Origin: Acanthaster planci
Lineage: Eukaryota > Echinodermata > Asteroidea > Valvatida > Acanthasteridae
Reading direction: 5' to 3'
Length of the DNA: 62,000 bases
Assembly (NCBI RefSeq): GCF_001949145.1
Contig: NW_019091395.1
Span: forward strand, 39,374-101,373
Shown here: piece after piece, positions 39,401 to 45,400 of the stretch
Layout: every line of letters begins with the position of its first letter
Numbering within the stretch: the stretch's first letter is position 1
Notes under the pieces: model-generated
What the model saw: the letters and a program-made list of their open reading frames with translations, nothing else
What the model was told of the DNA's origin: nothing
The model's database searches: none
Position numbers and translations under genes: made by a program

Positions 39401-42400
39401 AAAGCTGCTAAATTCATAACTACATGTACATGTAACTGATAGTGGTTTCTATTGGAATCATGCAACTGAGAGTGTTTAAGAAGAGCCTGTAATGGGCACA
39501 GAATAACAAACAAACTACCAAGTTGTTACAACTATCAGGGACTTGGACGACAAATTAAACATTGCTACAAAAAGAAATACATTGAGTTACTTTGCCAGTT
39601 TCTGTATGTACAATGTCTATGAGACTCAGGGAAGAGATTGACCAATGATAAAAATAGCTGAAAGTAGCTGAAAAAAAAGACATAAAGAAGCTGAACTGTG
39701 AAAATCTCCTTTATTTTTGCACACAGCCAGTGACCAAAAAAAGCTGAAATGAAATTAAAAAAGGCTGAAATGAGCTAAAAAGCTGAGAAATCTCACCCCT
39801 GGAGACTAAAATGAGGACCTTGATCAGATATCCGCTGAAAATAATGAGTCATTTTTTTTCATAAATGGGTTTCAAGCAAACTTCTGAAAATTCACAGAGC
39901 CCACTAAGTCAACAAAGATTTCTTCTAACCTTGACCTGGCCGTCCCTCTGTCATCCTCTGGTGATGCCGAGTTAGGATCCTTTCTTCGCTGACCGCTACC
40001 TGGCCTTTCCCGAGGGTGGTAGCCCGCTTCATGCATTGGCGCCACTGAGCTGACCAGTCTCTCCTCTGTGGGGATAATCTGCCTGTCCTGGTCGCTCTCC
40101 GAGAGCGAGCTGTACCTGTCACGTCTTGGGGGGTCCTCCAAGCGCTCGGATGGTTCCTGACCATCCTGTTGCTGGGGTAATCGAAGCGTGGCGTATCCAC
40201 CTGCATCCATGTCAGAAGGCGGGTGGAGAGCTCCGGGCTGCGGGGGTCGGTCCCCACTACCCCGTGAGTTGTATCTACTCCTCTCACCTGGTTTTTCGTC
40301 GTCATCGTGGTGGAACTTCCTCCTGTCATCGTGACCACTGTGGGGGTCTCTCCCACGGTCCATCCCAAACTCCTCTCTGTCTGATAGCTCCTTGTCATCC
40401 ACCCGCTCACTGTCTGATTGGGACTGATGGGCTTTCTCGTCATCATCTCCCGCCTCCTCCTCCTCGTCACGGAAACGTTCACGCAGCTCTTGCTTCCCTT
40501 CCTCTGGTGAGGAGTATCCGTCAATGTCCTCATCAGGCGGGTAGTCGTAAATGGCTGGGGGGTTGGCACGCTCCAGGGCACTCGGTCCATGCCCCCTGTT
40601 CTTCTCTGGGTAGCGGCCGTTGTTCTGCACGTATCTCTCCCGTGCCTCCCAGTAGCCCTCCGGTGCATCCTCTGTGTAATAGTCATCCCCATTCCGGAAG
40701 TGGTGGTCGTTGGCCTCTTCTGGCTCCCGAGGCAAGCGCCCGTCGGGGTCAAACCCATTCTGATGCTGGGCCACATGGGGGTTGTCTTCATAATCCTCTC
40801 GCATGGTCCCGTTCAACTCCTTGGGGCTCCTGAATAGCCATTCCTCGTTGTCTCTCTCGTCATCTGGGGATTGTGAGTGGTGACCCCTGAATCGAGCATC
40901 ATCATCATCATACTGTTGTCGCCTGTTTGGACAATATTAAATTAAATTCAATTGAAAATTTATTCATCCTCAAGAAAGGCAATTACATTATGTTTAGACA
41001 GCTCATTAAAGACATCGTGAATAAATTACCAACAAATAAATTACAAGCGATTAATTATATCAAAACACTCCCAACCAGCATATACTCGCCTTGATAAAAA
41101 TGGTGTAAAAATATAATGCCTTATACTGTACATAAAAAGTTTAGACAATGAATTTAAAATGGCCAGTAAGATTTAAAATAACAAATATGGACCAAGAAAG
41201 TGCCTACCAACGGCTAAAAAGAGCAAATATCATTTGTTTAGAGATGTAATAGCCACGGTAAAGAACAACAATTTCCATCACTACTGCATTAAAACAGTGT
41301 CCTGAGTGCGCACCATGCTTCCATTCAATACAGAATTTATTTCAATCTCAAAGGGAGGAGCCTGTCTGCTTAGCCCCCAATTATAAAAAAATTATATCAA
41401 GCCCTTCCCATTCCTTTTTCACCAAATAATAGTTCGTGAAGTTTGCAAACATTTGCTTGACACCAAATCTTGTCAGGAACCTTTGTAAATCCTCCAAAAG
41501 CCTTCACGAAACAGTAAACTGATGTCACCTTCTTCAGCTATGACTTTCAATGGACTCAAAGCTTCTATTTAAGTATTTAAACATCTGCTGGAATCTCTAC
41601 CTTCCTCAATCCTACAAAAACCATCAAATCCTCCTCAAAGGATCTTGAAGGTCTGGAAGAGTTGAATTAACCCCCTCCCCAACAAAAAAAAATGAAAAAC
41701 TTTTCGATGGTTTCTCGATATTAAATCCTCAAATCTTCTCTGTAGAAAAAGAGGTATTTTTTCGGGCGTACAGAAAATGTAAGCAACCCCAGTACAGTGA
41801 ATCCATGAATCCAATGTGTCGGTTTCTCCTAATTCACTCACCTTTCAAGTTGTGCATTGGCAGCCAGCTTCATGGCTCTAATCCATTGATTCATGTCCAC
41901 CTGGTTCTCTGCCGCAAAGTAATACGTCCTCATGTTTTCGTGCTCACACTGCAGAAAATATTGTTTAAAATGCACAGGTTGTAATCAAATGCCGAAGACC
42001 CTTTGCCATTAGAAATAAAACTGTTGAGCATGTAAATGAATATTCGTGAAGCACAGTTGGTCAAATATTGCAATCTGCTCCAACTGGGACTGAGGGAGGG
42101 CGTACTTTTCTTAGTAACGGAGGCTGCTTTGGTGGGAACTATACTTTGCTGATTACAAAATGACAACAAAATGCACGCATTAAGGTCGCGTTGCTACCAA
42201 CAAAATAAACAACTCCAAGCAACATGGCTCTTTTCCAACAGACGAAGGGGTGCTTCTGCTCAAGGAGGATGCTACAAGGGCCTTTCCAATTCAACCTCCT
42301 AAAAAAAAGGTGGGCATACTGCTTTTCATGCCAGCATATGACAGATTGTTGAGATGTTTGGAACCATCTCTCCAAAACGTCACGTTCAACCTATTTGTCC

Positions 42401-45400
42401 ATACAGTGTATTACCGGTACATGTACCTTGAAGGCATATTTCCGGGTGATCTTGTCCTGTGGACCGACTGGGCTGATCTGATAGCTGGGAAGCAATATGG
42501 AACCTGATTCAGACCTTGTTTTGTCTGACCCTGGATGGCAAGGGAAAATCAAACAGGGAAAAATTTGCATACCATCATTTATGGCTGAGTGGATTTTATG
42601 ACTTGCAAATGGTATATCAGCCAATTACACACTGCACGTGAACCGGACCAGGCTATTTTGCACCGTAAGTGACATGACTTTTTAAACTGTATTTTCCATT
42701 GTCAACCCAAGCAACAGTTTGGAGTAAAATTCTGAGGATTTAGCAATTCAAGTGACACCAAAAAAAAATCTGGGATCCAGATTTAGTGGTTTCAGGTCAT
42801 AAAAAGGTTGAAAAAATCTCATTCTCAGAGTTCACGTGCAAAAGTGCAGACATAAAAAAGTGGATTTTCTTTTACTATGGCTTTGGAAATGTTCACTTGA
42901 CTTAATTCAGCAAGTCTGAAAATAAAACAGTGCTGTTTCTACATGAGTGGCCAACAGTAGAGGAAAACCGTCCATGCTGTAAGAGGTTCTGAATGGACCA
43001 AATATGGCAGCACCAATGCATTTTGTGCTTTTGTGCTGGTGAAGTGTTCTTTGTTATTAACTCTGGGGCAATTGTGTGGGAAAACCTTCTGGAAATCTCT
43101 GAAATCCCCCACTGTAAAGGAAACCAGTGGCACATTTGTTGTACTTTACAACAGGGCATCGAGTTCCGTTCAAAAGATGAGACATGGCCAGGTTGTAAAA
43201 TTTTCCAGAGCTGCCAAACACTTCCTGGTGGTTCTGGAAGACCTTTTGAGGGCCACCAGGCTTCTTTTTCAAAGAGACTTGACATGAATTTCAAATGAGA
43301 TCATATCTGAAACAAATACCAGAACTTCTGCCTCTGGACTGTTTTAAAAAAATGGGAATAAATCCTTTTTCTATTTTTTGTCACTTTTCTACATGTAATT
43401 CCAACAGTGAGCAACCTCTCTAGTATTTCATTTTTATTTCATTTGATTTCATTTCATTCGCCTTTCCAAGATACAAAAACACGCAAATACAAAGAAAGGT
43501 GGAGCACAGACATAAAGAAAACCAATCATTGCGAAAAGCAGGGATAGCAAAAAAAAGTTCAGAAATACTTATTTCCGTTGCGGTCCAGATGGAACACTCC
43601 AGGGCAAGTTCTTTTCCTTTTTTGTTTGTTTATTTTTGCTTTTCAAAATTTCAGAATCTGCAGTAATACGAAATGAAATGTGTACTTTTGCTGCACAATG
43701 TTTAAAATGGAATTCCTCGTTAGCCTGGCCATTTTCTGACAACTAAGGGCACTATTTGCACAGTGCCACTCCAGCCATTCAATCTTTCACTCCAGGGTTT
43801 TTTCCTTGCGATACTGTAATCAAGGTCACTGACAGTAATGAAGTTTGAAGCATTTTATGTACTGTAGAACCGTTACTCAGCAGTGCCTTTGACCCTAATC
43901 CAAACAGTCCTCAGACTCTGAGCTGTTGAAGGATGAGGACTGTTATGGTGCAGGTAAGTAGCCAATACAAAACAGAGGTAGCCACATCAAAAAACAGTTT
44001 CTGCCAATTTTGATTTTTGTTCAAGCAGCTGTAAGACTACAGCCTATGTCTGAGATACGGTAATATCACAAATATGTTCAAGAATACAACAATTTGCATA
44101 GGGCACTTAAAAAACTCTAAGGCTCTGAAAACCCTTTGATATATACAGTAACATACATGTACAAACCCAGTGACAGACGATTTACCAAGCCAAATCAAAA
44201 TATGAGTTCACAGGGCACAGGGGAGTGATTCCTTGAATTACACAAACAGAAATTTGATCGTGGACTTCTGAACCCAGTCTGGTCCCTGAAAACAAGACAC
44301 TCTTCAGAGACCTGACATCCCACCTGCAGCTTTTTAGTTCTAGTACCTCGATTACAGTCTGTAATACAAAGCTCATCAGAAAAACCTTTGCTTTAAATCT
44401 CTTTGGAGGGAAAAACCAGACCTTAACATCAGGCTTTGAGTACATGCACATGTTACATGTATTTCAGAAGGGCGAGCAGAAAATCTACGTGTATACGCAC
44501 AATTTTCTAATTTCTGGACTCGTTTTGCCCACACCTGTCACTCAAAATTCCACTGTATGCATACATACACATGTATTTCAACAGTTAAATGCCGTGATAA
44601 GAATCTGTGTTCGTGTTCCCATTTGCATTTCACAAGGTGTGAAGATATTTTTCCACTTGTGTGAAACGGCATGAAAAGGTTTTCCCACTGTGGGAAAATT
44701 GTTTCCACATTTTACAAATTGAAAATGAATTCTCTGGGAAGAGAAGAAGCGTGGACAGTTTCCCACTCACAGGTTAACTTTTAATTGCAATGTACTGTAC
44801 ACACAAGATTTACCTATGAAAAGCAAGAAAACAGTTTTATTCCACTCTTTAGTCCTCTTACAGAGAGGTCTTGAACCCTATTCCAGAGGTCTGACGCACA
44901 CAAATTTCTAAGTTCTCGTCTGCAAACAAGCACATACCTTTATAATAGAATAGGCAGTAATCGGCCAGCACACACCATCGCTTACGCCATGCTTTCAACG
45001 CTCCGCTGTCCTGCTTGAAGAGCCAGCCCTCCATGGTCGCCACCGCATCCCGCCGCCGCTTCAGGGCAGGCGCTGACTCCTTGGGCACAATCCGCTTCCG
45101 AAAGCTAGGCCGCTCTGAGGAGATGGGCGTAGTCGGCGAGGTGGGCGTGGTAGGCTGATTGGGCGTGGCCGCCGTGGTGGCGTAGGAGGGAGAGGCCGGG
45201 TCGGAGGAGGGACTTGTGGCATACCGTGAGGGGTTGGACTGGGCGGGGTTGTTTGGAGTCATTTGGAGGGGTGCCAGTTTGGGACGATGGTAGGGAGGGG
45301 TCTCCTGAGTTCTTAAACAGGAAAGACAAAAAAAGCAAAGTTTGACTGCCATTGGAGGAGCTTCATATGTTCAGCAAGGTTTCAAGCGAAAAAGTAAGAA

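Larger units (their letters stand above)
35470..44937 (-). other. PLEKHA introns between the PH domain and disordered exons
   Basis: Introns 35470-36435, 37587-38801, 39059-39929, 40923-41841, 41949-42426 and 42531-44937. The first has a tRNA-like head and a SINE-like tail; 40930-41000 and 43430-43500 have ATTTCAATTG/TTTCATTT runs that may be retroelement tails. No further exon recognised, including in 42531-44937, which separates the first two PH exons. Confidence 0.6.

Noticed and set aside
39925-40833. Second minus-strand frame (288 residues) and plus-strand frame (235 residues)
   Set aside because: Shadows of the 993-nt acidic exon, whose own frame joins both neighbours in phase.
43033-43294. 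Open frames on both strands, including a 130-residue one
   Set aside because: Intronic, no domain recognised, and not in phase with the PH exons on either side.
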